26,618 nucleotides of DNA from a virus. The notes under the pieces were generated by a model. It worked only from the letters and a program-made list of their open reading frames with translations. It was not told where the DNA came from and did not search any database. Below are positions 13,122 to 20,128 of the stretch, in pieces. The translations under genes were made by a program, and so were the position numbers. The stretch's first letter is position 1, and every line of letters starts with the position of its first letter. Where the stretch lies: the IMG/VR virus record IMGVR_UViG_3300046798_000131, positions 1 through 26,618 of that record; one strand, 5' to 3'.

Positions 13122-13280
13122 ATGGCGAAAGAAACCTTCGACCAGATGATCGCGCGGGTGACCGCGAAGAAGTCCGCGCCCGCCGCCGCCAGCGGGGGCC
13201 CGCCGCCGCCGCCCAAGCTCTCGCCGTCCCCGGTGAAGGTGCCGCAGCCCGCGGCGCCGAAGAAGTTCGGAGGGATCTGA
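13122..13280 (+). CDS. Small Pro/Lys-rich protein (52 aa)
   Basis: It begins MAKETFDQMIARVTAKK, four bases after the previous stop, and continues as a Pro/Ala-rich disordered tail (SGGPPPPPKLS, KVPQPAAPKK) ending FGGI. The two terminal Gly codons are GGA GGG, which form the Shine-Dalgarno for the next gene (ATG at 13280, TGATG overlap). No family recognised. It is probably a disordered virion or assembly factor of the mini-gene cassette. Confidence 0.55.
   Translation: MAKETFDQMIARVTAKKSAPAAASGGPPPPPKLSPSPVKVPQPAAPKKFGGI
13269..13274 (+). promoter_or_regulatory. Shine-Dalgarno GGAGGG embedded in the preceding gene's last codons
   Basis: GGAGGG sits in the codons for the terminal Gly-Gly of the previous gene, five bases before the ATG at 13280. 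It is the first of four embedded sites in this cassette. Confidence 0.6.
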
Positions 13281-13453
13281 TGCCGTTCGTGCCCTTCACC
13301 AAGAAGTCTGCGATGGGCGACGACGCCACCGCCTCGCCGACCGCGCCCGCCTTCAGCAAGAAGCCGGGCAAGCGGAAGCAGCGCAAGGCCGCCCCCGCAC
13401 AGAAGGCGCTGATGAACCCCGGCGGCCGCGCGATGAGCGGAGGCGGTCGCTGA
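13280..13453 (+). CDS. Small Lys/Arg-rich protein (57 aa)
   Basis: The ATG overlaps the previous TGA (TGATG) behind an embedded GGAGGG. The protein starts MPFVPFTKKSAMGDD and has a strongly basic middle (SKKPGKRKQRKAAP), ending NPGGRAMSGGGR. Its basic, low-complexity composition would suit a DNA- or RNA-binding internal protein. The C-terminal Gly codons GGA GGC double as the next gene's ribosome-binding site. No known family. Confidence 0.55.
   Translation: MPFVPFTKKSAMGDDATASPTAPAFSKKPGKRKQRKAAPAQKALMNPGGRAMSGGGR
13439..13443 (+). promoter_or_regulatory. Embedded Shine-Dalgarno GGAGG
   Basis: GGAGG lies within the codons for the MSGGGR tail of the previous gene, nine bases before the ATG at 13453. 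The stretch GGTCGCTGATGGCC spanning this junction is repeated exactly at the 13827 junction. Confidence 0.6.
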
Positions 13454-13827
13454 TGGCCGACGACGAGCTCGACGCCATCCGCCGCCACGTCGAGCGCTCG
13501 ACCGGGCGGCAACGGGACGCCTTCACGGCGGACGATCGGGCGGAGGTGGGCCGGCACCTCGGGTCGTCGATGAGCGCCTCGCGCGACATCGAGCTGCCGA
13601 ACGAGTCCGGCACGACCGACATCCGACGGGACACCGAGGTCTCCACGGGCGACAGCAAGCGGCCGACCAAGACCGTCTACTACCGGGACTCGGTCATCCC
13701 GGCCCGGCGGGCGGGGGAGGCGGACGCCGACTTCAGCAAGCGGTACCGCGCGTTCACCGTGGCGGACAAAGAGGCGGCGCGGCGACAGGCGAGCAAGCCA
13801 CGCTCGATGAGCAAGGGAGGTCGCTGA
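13453..13827 (+). CDS. Small charged protein (124 aa)
   Basis: The ATG overlaps the previous stop (TGATG). The N-terminal half is charged and helical (DELDAIRRHVERSTG, DDRAEVGRHLG). The middle is polar (IELPNESGTTDIRRDTEVS) and the rest is basic: RDSVIPARRAGEADADFSKRY, read as two parts, then ASKPRSMSKGGR. The FSKRY and MSKGGR phrases echo FSKK and MSGGGR in the preceding gene and FNKR in the next one. That suggests either relatedness among the cassette proteins or a shared constraint from the embedded Shine-Dalgarno. Function unknown. Confidence 0.6.
   Translation: MADDELDAIRRHVERSTGRQRDAFTADDRAEVGRHLGSSMSASRDIELPNESGTTDIRRDTEVSTGDSKRPTKTVYYRDSVIPARRAGEADADFSKRYRAFTVADKEAARRQASKPRSMSKGGR
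13816..13820 (+). promoter_or_regulatory. Embedded Shine-Dalgarno GGAGG
   Basis: GGAGG lies in the codons for the MSKGGR tail, six bases before the ATG at 13827, where TGATG again overlaps the two genes. Confidence 0.6.
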
Positions 13828-13997
13828 TGGCCCGCGTCACCGTCACCAAGGCGCCCAGCGCGGACAACGCCGTCGTGATGAGCAAGAACCACGACCCCGC
13901 GCTCCTCAAGGGCTCGATGGCCGCGCAGGACTTCAACAAGCGAACAACCGCGACCAAGCCGATCCGCGGCGGTCGGTCGCTGAAAGGCAGGCGCTGA
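13827..13997 (+). CDS. Small basic protein (56 aa)
   Basis: It starts at the overlapping ATG (TGATG). The sequence runs MARVTVTKAPSADNAVVMSK, then a middle with MAAQDFNKRTTATK and a basic end (IRGGRSLKGRR). It has no hydrophobic core of note and is likely disordered or nucleic-acid-associated. It is one base from the next gene (stop TGA 13995-13997, ATG 13999). No family recognised; its reality is supported by phasing and a strong ribosome-binding site. Confidence 0.55.
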   Translation: MARVTVTKAPSADNAVVMSKNHDPALLKGSMAAQDFNKRTTATKPIRGGRSLKGRR

Positions 13998-13998
13998 G

Positions 13999-14616
13999 AT
14001 GGGCTTCATGGATGCGCTCACCGGCGGGCTCGGCGCGATCGGCGGAGCGGCCAAGGCGCTGACCCCGGGGCTGGGTGGCGGGCTGAACCCCGTCAAGAAC
14101 ATGCAGGGCGCGGGCAACGCGCTCGCCGGCGCCCCCGGGCTGGTCGGCAAGGTCGCGGGCGGGATGGGCGGCAACGCCCCCGGCGGCGGTGTGAAGCCGA
14201 TGGCGGGCACCGCCCAGGGCTCAGTGGCCCCCGCCGGGCCAGCCACCCCACCGGCCGCGCTGGGTGCAGGACCGGGACTCGCTACGCCGGACACCGAGAT
14301 GGCCGCCGGCCCAGGCATGGCGGCGGGCCCAGGTCTCGCCGCGGGCGCGGGTGATCCAGGCATGGCCGCCGGCGCCGGTGCGATGGGCGGCCTCGGCAAG
14401 ACCGTCGGCTTCTCCGGTGCTGGCCTCGGCAAGCAGCTCGGGGGCGACGCCGGCATGGCGAAGAACCCCGGCCTCGCGGCCCTCAGCCAGAACCCCGGCC
14501 TCGCCGGCGGGATCGGCCAGATGCTCGCCAACAACCCCGGCCTCGGCGCGCAAGCCGGCCTCAGCAAGAAGAAGTCGATGATGGCCTCACGCAAGCTGAC
14601 CGGAGGTAAACGCTGA
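13999..14616 (+). CDS. Gly/Ala-rich low-complexity virion protein (205 aa)
   Basis: The N-terminus is MGFMDALTGGLGAIGGAAKA, followed by Gly/Ala/Pro-rich sequence with internal repeats (AAGPGMAAGPGLAAGAG, and NPGLA three times in the C-terminal third: KNPGLAAL, QNPGLAGG, NNPGLGAQ). The C-terminus is basic (LSKKKSMM, LTGGKR). Glycine-rich amphipathic proteins near capsid genes can be DNA-pilot or ejection proteins, but there is no long coiled coil here and the call is only suggestive. GGA GGT in the last codons forms the next Shine-Dalgarno. Confidence 0.55.
   Translation: MGFMDALTGGLGAIGGAAKALTPGLGGGLNPVKNMQGAGNALAGAPGLVGKVAGGMGGNAPGGGVKPMAGTAQGSVAPAGPATPPAALGAGPGLATPDTEMAAGPGMAAGPGLAAGAGDPGMAAGAGAMGGLGKTVGFSGAGLGKQLGGDAGMAKNPGLAALSQNPGLAGGIGQMLANNPGLGAQAGLSKKKSMMASRKLTGGKR
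14602..14606 (+). promoter_or_regulatory. Embedded Shine-Dalgarno GGAGG
   Basis: GGAGG lies in the Gly-Gly codons of the LTGGKR tail, nine bases before the ATG at 14616 (TGATG overlap). Confidence 0.6.
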
Positions 14617-15026
14617 TGTATCCCCCCGCGGGCTTCCCCTCGACCGGCCCCTCGCCCGGCGCCCCAGCGCTCGACTCCCCGCCGCCCTCGCCGACCCCGA
14701 TGGGCGACGCCGGCTCGGGCTTCTCGATGCGCGGCATCGCCGGCCCGGGCCCAGGCCCTGCCGGCCAGATCCCGACCGGCGGGATGCCGCCCGAGGTCCT
14801 GACCGGGATCACCCAGTCGGCCCAGGCGATGTCGGATCTGCTCGACAGCTGGGCGCAGATCACGCCCGACCAGGGGCCGCAGCTTTCCCTGATCAAGGAC
14901 ATGGTGCAGCAGTACCTCGCCTCGCTGATGGGCGCAGGCGCCGGCCCGGTCTCGCCGACCGCCCCCGGCTCCGCCTTCCCCGGCGGCGGCATGGACCGCG
15001 GCGTTCCTGGCCCTGGCACCGTTTAG
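14616..15026 (+). CDS. Pro/Gly-rich virion-region protein (136 aa)
   Basis: The first ~75 residues are Pro/Gly/Ser-rich and disordered (PPAGFPSTGPSPGAP). One ordered segment follows at ~78-112 (VLTGITQSAQAMSDLLDSW, then LSLIKDMVQQYLASLMG), predicted as two amphipathic helices, before a Gly/Pro tail. The helical pair inside disordered flanks suggests a small assembly chaperone or linker. No family recognised. It shares composition with the preceding Gly/Ala-rich gene. Confidence 0.55.
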   Translation: MYPPAGFPSTGPSPGAPALDSPPPSPTPMGDAGSGFSMRGIAGPGPGPAGQIPTGGMPPEVLTGITQSAQAMSDLLDSWAQITPDQGPQLSLIKDMVQQYLASLMGAGAGPVSPTAPGSAFPGGGMDRGVPGPGTV

Positions 15027-15036
15027 GAGGATCCCC

Positions 15037-15528
15037 ATGACCTACGAGAAGTACGACCGGTCGGAGAAGCTAGAGAAGCCGGACAAGCCGGAGCGGCCGG
15101 AGAAGCCGGCCATCCCTGTCCCCAAACTGAAACCGAGCGCCCCGCGGGAGCGCACGGGGGAGCACGCCGAGGCGCTCGTCGACGAGCCCGAGGTCATCCC
15201 CCCGCCCGTGATCTCCGGGCTCCTGCCGCCGACCGCGGCCGTCGGCGACCCGTCCTTCGGGCTCCGGGTGGTCGGCTCCGGGTTCGACCTCAACTCCGTC
15301 ATCGTGTTCGCCGGCAACGACGAGCCGACCACCTACTTCTCCGAGTCGGAGCTGACCACCGGGATGAATATGCCGCTCTGGACCGGGCCGGACTCGCTCT
15401 CGGTGCAGGTGCGGAACCTCGATGGTCAGGAGAGCAACACCGTGCCGTTCGTCCTGACACCCGCACCTGCGGTGCCGGTCGACCCGGCGAGCGCGTCGAA
15501 GCCGACGCCCGCGGTCGACCTGATCTAG
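15037..15528 (+). CDS. Ig-like (IPT/TIG) domain virion protein (163 aa)
   Basis: AGGAGG (15025-15030) overlaps the previous stop and gives strong initiation. The N-terminus has repeated Lys-Pro units (KLEKPDKPERPEKP). Residues ~57-140 read as an IPT/TIG-type Ig-like domain: PVISGLLPPTAAVGD, then LRVVGSGFDLNSVIVF, then SLSVQVRNLDGQESNTV. Such domains decorate phage capsids and tails and bind weakly to surface carbohydrate. Position just before the scaffold and capsid genes suggests a head decoration or fibre role. The C-terminal tail is Pro/Ala-rich. Confidence 0.7.
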   Translation: MTYEKYDRSEKLEKPDKPERPEKPAIPVPKLKPSAPRERTGEHAEALVDEPEVIPPPVISGLLPPTAAVGDPSFGLRVVGSGFDLNSVIVFAGNDEPTTYFSESELTTGMNMPLWTGPDSLSVQVRNLDGQESNTVPFVLTPAPAVPVDPASASKPTPAVDLI

Positions 15529-15536
15529 CCTGCACT

Positions 15537-15566
15537 CCCGCCGACGACGACCCCGCCGACGACGAC
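15537..15566 (+). repeat. Tandem 15-bp duplication after an Ig-like gene
   Basis: CCCGCCGACGACGAC occurs twice in a row (15537-15551, 15552-15566), nine bases after the stop. In another frame it would encode PADDDPADDD before a stop at 15591-15593, so it may be a remnant of an acidic tail lost by frameshift. A small hairpin GTGAG-AGGAG-CTCAC lies at 15590-15604. Confidence 0.4.
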
Positions 15567-15674
15567 GCCAACCACCACAGTAGCCCCAGGTGAGAGGAGC
15601 TCACGCCGGCCTTGCCCGCAGCCGCGGAGGGTCGCGCGCCGCTCTTGCCTCAACCCCGGGAAGGAGACAGTCCG

Positions 15675-16466
15675 ATGGGTGCATTCGAGTCGGGTCAATC
15701 GTTCCTCACTGGCGTGCTCAGCAAGCTCCCGCCGGAGCAGCAGGCACAGGCGCGGGCGATCTTCGAGGCTGCGGAGGCCAAGGATGCCGTCACCCTGCTG
15801 GGCGACGGCGCGCTCGCCCGCAGTGACTACAGCCGCTCGATGGATTCGATCCGTGAGAAAGAGCAGGCGCTCAACGAGTACTACGTGCGCCTCGACGGCT
15901 GGTACAACGAGAACAAGACGACGCTCGACGCCGCGAAAACGGGCACCGACCCGGCCCGTGAGCAGCCGCGTCAACCCGCTGCACCGGCGGCGGGGGGCAA
16001 CCTCGCGCTCACGCCCGACGACATCCGCCGGATCGCGGACGACGCGGTCAACGCGGCGGGCCGCGACTACATCGCGGTGTCGGCGTTCCTCGGCACCCAA
16101 GGGGGGCGACATCAGCACCTCTTCAACGAGCCGCTGGACATGACGGAGCTGGTCGCGAACCCGAAGCTCGGCAAACCCATCTACGGACAACCGGGGCGGG
16201 TCTACTCGCTGCAGGACGCCTACATGGAGCGTTACGGCGAGCGGATCCAAAAGAAACAACAAGAGGCAGAAGACAAGCGGATCAACGACGAAGTCGACAA
16301 GCGTCTCGGCGAGAAACTCAAACAGAGCAACAGCGGCCACCCGTTCCCGCTGCGCCAGGAGTCCTCCCCGCTCGACGTGCTCCAGTCCAAAGAGGGCCCG
16401 GCCCAGCACACGCTCGACTCGGCGGTCGCCGAGTACGAACGGCTGGTCGCGGCCAAACAGGGCTGA
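15675..16466 (+). CDS. Probable scaffolding protein (263 aa)
   Basis: The start ATG 15675 has AAGGAG nine bases before it; the longer frame upstream is rejected. The protein is charged, Gln/Glu/Lys-rich and largely helical: LPPEQQAQARAIFEAAEA, DSIREKEQALNEYYVRL, and later ERIQKKQQEAEDKRIND followed by EVDKRLGEKLKQ, a clear coiled coil. It has no signal or membrane segment. An acidic-basic helical protein directly upstream of the major capsid gene is the classic scaffold position and build; it would direct procapsid assembly and be absent from mature virions. Family-level homology was not recognised. Confidence 0.65.
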   Translation: MGAFESGQSFLTGVLSKLPPEQQAQARAIFEAAEAKDAVTLLGDGALARSDYSRSMDSIREKEQALNEYYVRLDGWYNENKTTLDAAKTGTDPAREQPRQPAAPAAGGNLALTPDDIRRIADDAVNAAGRDYIAVSAFLGTQGGRHQHLFNEPLDMTELVANPKLGKPIYGQPGRVYSLQDAYMERYGERIQKKQQEAEDKRINDEVDKRLGEKLKQSNSGHPFPLRQESSPLDVLQSKEGPAQHTLDSAVAEYERLVAAKQG

Positions 16467-16529
16467 GGCACCCGAGGCACCGACGCTGACCCGATCGCCG
16501 TCGCGCTGACTCCGCACTAGGAGGCTCCC

Positions 16530-17582
16530 GTGGCAATTCAGCTGGACGAAGTCAACACAACGGTCACCAAAGAGATCGAGCCGGGGGTCGTCGACGGCTA
16601 CTTCAAAGCCGGCCCCTTCATCGCGATGGCGAAGTCGCGGTTCAACCGGAAGTGGATCGGGCCGCAGATCCAAGAAAACTTCATGTATAAGCCGATGAAG
16701 GGCGGGGCCTACCGGAAGGGCACCTCGTTCGACATCACGCGGCGGCAGACCCGCACCGGCCTCCTCTTCGGGCCGCGCTACTACCAGGTCGGCATCACCG
16801 AGTTCCTGGAAGACCTGGAAGTCGAGCTCGCCGGCCCGCGCGCCGCGTTCTCGGTCATCCGCACCGACATGGCGCAGGCCTCCCTCACCATGTCCGCGAT
16901 CCTGGAGATCGCTGCCTTCCACCACGGCCAGGCGCTCGCCGGCGACGACCGCTCGATGGAGATCAACGGCCTCGAAGAGGCGTTCAACAACGGCACCTCG
17001 GCGTCGTGGGCCGGCAACATCTTCCCGAGCTACGGCGGCCAGACCCGCACCGATGTCAGCCCCGCGCTCGACCCGCCCGCCGGGCTGATCGCGCAGGACC
17101 TGGGCGGCGCGCCGATCTCCTACCGCGTGCTGCGCCACAGCTACTTCTCCTGCATCATCGGCAACGAAGCGCCGACGATCGGGATCACCACCAACCGCTG
17201 CATGGGCTACATCGCGGAGAACTTCCTGCCGCATCAGATCATCGACACCACCCAGCCGGAGATCAACTGGCCGGGGATGAAGTTCGACAAGGCGACGATC
17301 ACGATGTCGCAGTACTGCCCCGGCGCCGACGGCGTCAACGACGCCGACCTCGGCAGCTACTACGCCCCGAACGAGACCTTCTGGTGGCTGAACTTCGGGC
17401 CCCAGGGCGACGACGCCTACATCCGCCTCTACATCGCGCAGTCGCGGAAGTTCGCGTTCGGCTTCACCGGCTTCAAGGGCGCGCGCCAGGACAACCAGGT
17501 CGCGGGGCAGATCCTGTTCGCCGGCAACCTCACCGTGAAGGCGCTGCGCCTGTCGCGCGTGATCTCAGGCATCGGCAGCTAA
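16530..17582 (+). CDS. Major capsid protein (350 aa), GTG start
   Basis: A near-perfect AGGAGG (16519-16524) lies five bases before the GTG, in keeping with very high expression. The sequence has the mix of long N-terminal helix (FLEDLEVELAGPRAAF, ASLTMSAILEIAAFHHGQ) and beta segments (NETFWWLNFGPQG, YIRLYIAQSRKFAFGF) usual for HK97-fold capsid proteins. There is no obvious N-terminal delta domain, matching the presence of a separate scaffold gene. Location after the scaffold and before a decoration-like gene supports the call. It lacks a motif that would name the subfamily. Confidence 0.8.
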   Translation: MAIQLDEVNTTVTKEIEPGVVDGYFKAGPFIAMAKSRFNRKWIGPQIQENFMYKPMKGGAYRKGTSFDITRRQTRTGLLFGPRYYQVGITEFLEDLEVELAGPRAAFSVIRTDMAQASLTMSAILEIAAFHHGQALAGDDRSMEINGLEEAFNNGTSASWAGNIFPSYGGQTRTDVSPALDPPAGLIAQDLGGAPISYRVLRHSYFSCIIGNEAPTIGITTNRCMGYIAENFLPHQIIDTTQPEINWPGMKFDKATITMSQYCPGADGVNDADLGSYYAPNETFWWLNFGPQGDDAYIRLYIAQSRKFAFGFTGFKGARQDNQVAGQILFAGNLTVKALRLSRVISGIGS

Positions 17583-17593
17583 GGAGAACCTTC

Positions 17594-18142
17594 ATGCCCA
17601 GCACCTTTGAACAGAATGCGATCTACCTCCAGAGCGGCGACCCCACCAAGGAAGACACCCCGACGCTGGTGGCGCCGGGTACCCTCGGGGCGCGCTTCAC
17701 GATGCAGCATCCGACCGGACGCAACACCCCGGCGGTGCCGCCGCGCACCAAGCGCTTCCAGCTGGTGAAAACCGATCCGGCGATGGCCGCCGCCACCGTC
17801 ATCGGCGGGCCGGCGTACTGGCTCGACAAGTCCCAGTACATCGTCACCACCAGCCCCGCGGCGCTGAACCAGATCGCGGGCGTCTTCAACAACGTCACGG
17901 TCAAGGGGAACTACACCTGCATCCAGGTGGGCGGGCCCTGCCCGGTGACGCTCTCGGGCGCCAACGTCACGGCTGCCGCCTCGGGCGACATGATCATCGG
18001 CGGGGCCGCGGGCCTCGGCCTGCTGGTCGCGTCGGGGACGGCGCTGACCAACATCCCGCTCGGGCGCGTCGCCTTCCCGCTGGTCAAGGACGTCCCCAAC
18101 GCGCGGGTCGTGATCGACCTGGACCTGCCGGAAGGGGTGTAG
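17594..18142 (+). CDS. Putative head decoration protein (182 aa)
   Basis: The ATG has AAGGAG eight bases upstream. The first ~60 residues are extended (TLVAPGTLGARFTMQH, NTPAVPPRTKRF). Residues ~100-180 form a beta-rich section (GNYTCIQVGGPCPVTLSGA, GDMIIGGAAGLGLLV, LGRVAFPLVKDV) that resembles the DUF2190/lambda-D-like decoration fold, in which a small barrel caps capsid threefold sites. It directly follows the capsid gene, as decoration genes usually do. The resemblance is by pattern only, so a different capsid-stabilising role is possible. Confidence 0.55.
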   Translation: MPSTFEQNAIYLQSGDPTKEDTPTLVAPGTLGARFTMQHPTGRNTPAVPPRTKRFQLVKTDPAMAAATVIGGPAYWLDKSQYIVTTSPAALNQIAGVFNNVTVKGNYTCIQVGGPCPVTLSGANVTAAASGDMIIGGAAGLGLLVASGTALTNIPLGRVAFPLVKDVPNARVVIDLDLPEGV

Positions 18143-18144
18143 TC

Positions 18145-18465
18145 GTGACGGGGACGATCGACAAGACGAACCTCCAGTTCCACGACAGCTCCTCGGCGCG
18201 CATCCGCAAGATCGGCGGCTACGTCGGGCCCGCCAGCTACGTCAGTGGCGGCGATCCGATCGGGCCGGGCGACCTCGGGATGGGCCGGATCGAGCTGATG
18301 CTGTTCACGCCGGCGACCAACGGCACCCTCTTCACCTATCCGGTGTGGGTGGCGACGGCGACCGGCGGCACGGTCAAGTGGCTGGTCGGCACCACCGGGG
18401 TGGAGGTCGCGGGGGGCGTCAACCTCTCGGCCTACACCGCGCGCTTCGAGGCGATCGGCAAGTAA
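18145..18465 (+). CDS. Conserved-looking phage structural protein (106 aa), GTG start
   Basis: A GTG start lies two bases after the previous stop. It is beta-rich: IRKIGGYVGPASYVSGGD, then LGMGRIELMLFTPAT, then YPVWVATATGGTVKWL, ending NLSAYTARFEAIGK. The YVxGGDPIxPxDLGMGxIE phrase is familiar from short structural proteins in the capsid modules of many phages with no assigned job. Downstream of capsid and decoration genes it may be a head or head-tail component. Confidence 0.65.
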   Translation: MTGTIDKTNLQFHDSSSARIRKIGGYVGPASYVSGGDPIGPGDLGMGRIELMLFTPATNGTLFTYPVWVATATGGTVKWLVGTTGVEVAGGVNLSAYTARFEAIGK

Positions 18466-18473
18466 CCGTCGCC

Positions 18474-19253
18474 ATGCAGCTCACGACCTACCAGGCGGTC
18501 CCCAGCGGGATGTCGTTCGATCTGGACGTCACCTCGACGGGGACCGCCTATCTCCTCTCGACGCCGGGCAACGAGGCCACGGTCGCGCTCCAGGGCACCG
18601 GCGTCTGGGCGGTGGAGATCCTCGCCTCGGCCGACGGCGTGGAGTTCACCCGGCTCGCGGTCCAGACCATGCCCGGGCAGTGGCGCTACGGCACCAAGGG
18701 GGCGGCCGCCGCGGCGATCCGCGTCCTCGGCTACACCAGCGGCGTCATCTCCGGGATGCTCGCGCACGGCGGGCTGACCCCGATCACCAACGTTTCGGCG
18801 CTCTTCGGCTCCTACCTGGTCTACAACTACAACAGCACGCGCGCCGAGCCCCCGAGCGACGGGCAGCTGCGCTTCGACACCAACCTGCCCGCGGCCGTCA
18901 CCAAGGTGTGGATCGCCTACCAGTCCGATGGCGGCAGCGACCAGTATCAGAGTCTGCTGCGGCTGCCGGTGGGCGGCACGCTCCTCGTCCAGAAACGGAA
19001 CGACCACTACACGGCGCTGCTGCTCACGCTGCGCGGCGCGTCGGTCGACAAGGGTACCTACGTCGAGGTGCCGGTCAGCTATCAGGAACACGTCGGGTCG
19101 CTGACCGCGGCGCAGAACCAGGCGATGCTGGTGGCGGTCTTCAGTCCGGGCGCGGCGATCTCGCTCACGCCGACGACCGCGACCGCGCTGCCCGGGCCGC
19201 CCGAGCCGTCCGGGCCGATCGCCACGCCCAAGGCGAGGGCCCACAAGCCATGA
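18474..19253 (+). CDS. Hypothetical virion protein, beta-rich (259 aa)
   Basis: The ATG at 18474 is preferred, eight bases after the previous stop; the frame is open further upstream but overlaps that gene. Repeated short strands occur throughout: MSFDLDVTSTGTAYLLS, GVWAVEILASADGVEF, TKVWIAYQSDGG, HYTALLLTLRGASV. A Pro-rich tail closes the protein. It resembles a beta-sandwich head or tail accessory protein, not a catalytic one. The TGA overlaps the next ATG (ATGA), so translation is coupled to the membrane mini-protein. Confidence 0.6.
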   Translation: MQLTTYQAVPSGMSFDLDVTSTGTAYLLSTPGNEATVALQGTGVWAVEILASADGVEFTRLAVQTMPGQWRYGTKGAAAAAIRVLGYTSGVISGMLAHGGLTPITNVSALFGSYLVYNYNSTRAEPPSDGQLRFDTNLPAAVTKVWIAYQSDGGSDQYQSLLRLPVGGTLLVQKRNDHYTALLLTLRGASVDKGTYVEVPVSYQEHVGSLTAAQNQAMLVAVFSPGAAISLTPTTATALPGPPEPSGPIATPKARAHKP

Positions 19254-19396
19254 CCGGGCTGATCGTCCTCTGGATGGTCTGGTCCGCCCTGACGAGTGCG
19301 GGCGCGGCGTGGGTCGTGGCGCGTCGCTTGGCGGCGCTGGAGCGACGGGTGGGCACGTTGGAGCGCGGGCTGGGCGTCACAGGGAGTGGGGCATGA
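19250..19396 (+). CDS. Single-span membrane mini-protein with coiled-coil tail (48 aa)
   Basis: ATGA overlaps join it to both neighbours (start 19250, end 19396). Residues ~4-24 are hydrophobic (LIVLWMVWSALTSAGAAWVV), and then a short basic heptad helix (RRLAALERRVGTLERGLG) follows. This resembles phage membrane mini-proteins such as spanin- or holin-associated parts, although no partner is evident. It could equally be a virion-linked anchor used during entry. The real gene is strongly indicated by its phasing; its function is open. Confidence 0.5.
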   Translation: MTGLIVLWMVWSALTSAGAAWVVARRLAALERRVGTLERGLGVTGSGA

Positions 19397-20112
19397 GCCA
19401 GGACTTCGGCTACTGCTGGCGCACGGTGCGGCTCTACTGCCCGGCGGCGCCGACCTTCCTGGCGCGCGAGTGGGTGCAGGCCGCCTGGAAGCAGCTCCTG
19501 GCGGCGCGCCGCTGGGGCTTCATGCGCGCCGAGATCGCGCTGCCGGTCCTCGCCGGCGACACGGCGATCATCCTGCCGCCCGACTTCGCCAGCTTCAAGG
19601 TGGTCGTCGACCAGGTGCGCCAGGTGCGCCTCCCGTTCACCACCACGATCGAGGAGCTCCTCACCGCCGACCCCGCGCTCAGCGCGACCGGCGCGCCGAA
19701 CGCCCTCGTCGCGACCTCGCCGTCGCCCGACCCGCTCACCCTCGGCCAGGCGCGCTACCGGCTCTATCCCGCGCCGGCGTCCCCGGTCACCCTGACCGCG
19801 GTCTACCATCGCCAGGGCGGCCGCCTCACCGACGCCGACGCCTTCGCGGGTGTGCTGGCCGACGGCGCCGAGGTCCTGGTCGCGGGTGCGCTCGCACAGG
19901 CCGCGCTCTGGCCCGGCACCGGCGAGAAGCCGAGCCCCTACTTCAACGCCGGGCTCGCCCAGACCAAGACCGCCGAGTTCAAGTACGGCGTGCAGATGCT
20001 GTCGCTGCGCGACGACGAGCAGTACCCCGACGACCTGTGGGACAGCTGGCCGGAAACCTGTCACACGGCGGTCGGCGCCGACCCGCGTGCCACCGACGCG
20101 TGTGCCTGTTAG
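19393..20112 (+). CDS. Probable head-tail connector/adaptor protein (239 aa)
   Basis: ATGA overlap with the mini-protein, with GGGAG upstream. The N-terminus shows WVQAAWKQLLAARRWGFMRAE, the W-x-A ... R-x-W-x-F pattern seen in phage adaptor proteins that bind under the portal. It is followed by beta-rich ALPVLAGDTAIILPPDF, YRLYPAPASPVTLTAVY and a helical stretch GAEVLVAGALAQAALW. Length suits an adaptor. If right, it would mark the head completion stage. The assignment rests on that pattern and on the position after the capsid genes. Confidence 0.6.
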   Translation: MSQDFGYCWRTVRLYCPAAPTFLAREWVQAAWKQLLAARRWGFMRAEIALPVLAGDTAIILPPDFASFKVVVDQVRQVRLPFTTTIEELLTADPALSATGAPNALVATSPSPDPLTLGQARYRLYPAPASPVTLTAVYHRQGGRLTDADAFAGVLADGAEVLVAGALAQAALWPGTGEKPSPYFNAGLAQTKTAEFKYGVQMLSLRDDEQYPDDLWDSWPETCHTAVGADPRATDACAC

Positions 20113-20128
20113 TCAGTAGGAGAGCCTT

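Noticed and set aside
13680-15038. Open frame of 452 codons on the minus strand, Pro/Ala-rich
   Set aside because: It mirrors the Gly/Ala and Pro-rich cassette genes, which have ribosome sites and phased overlaps on the plus strand.
15590-15826. GTG frame beginning at a hairpin before the scaffold gene
   Set aside because: It runs into the scaffold gene out of frame and codes for an Arg/Ser-rich shadow.
15525-17234. Open frame of 569 codons on the minus strand
   Set aside because: It is antisense to the scaffold and capsid genes, has no ribosome site of note, and its composition is that of a mirror frame.
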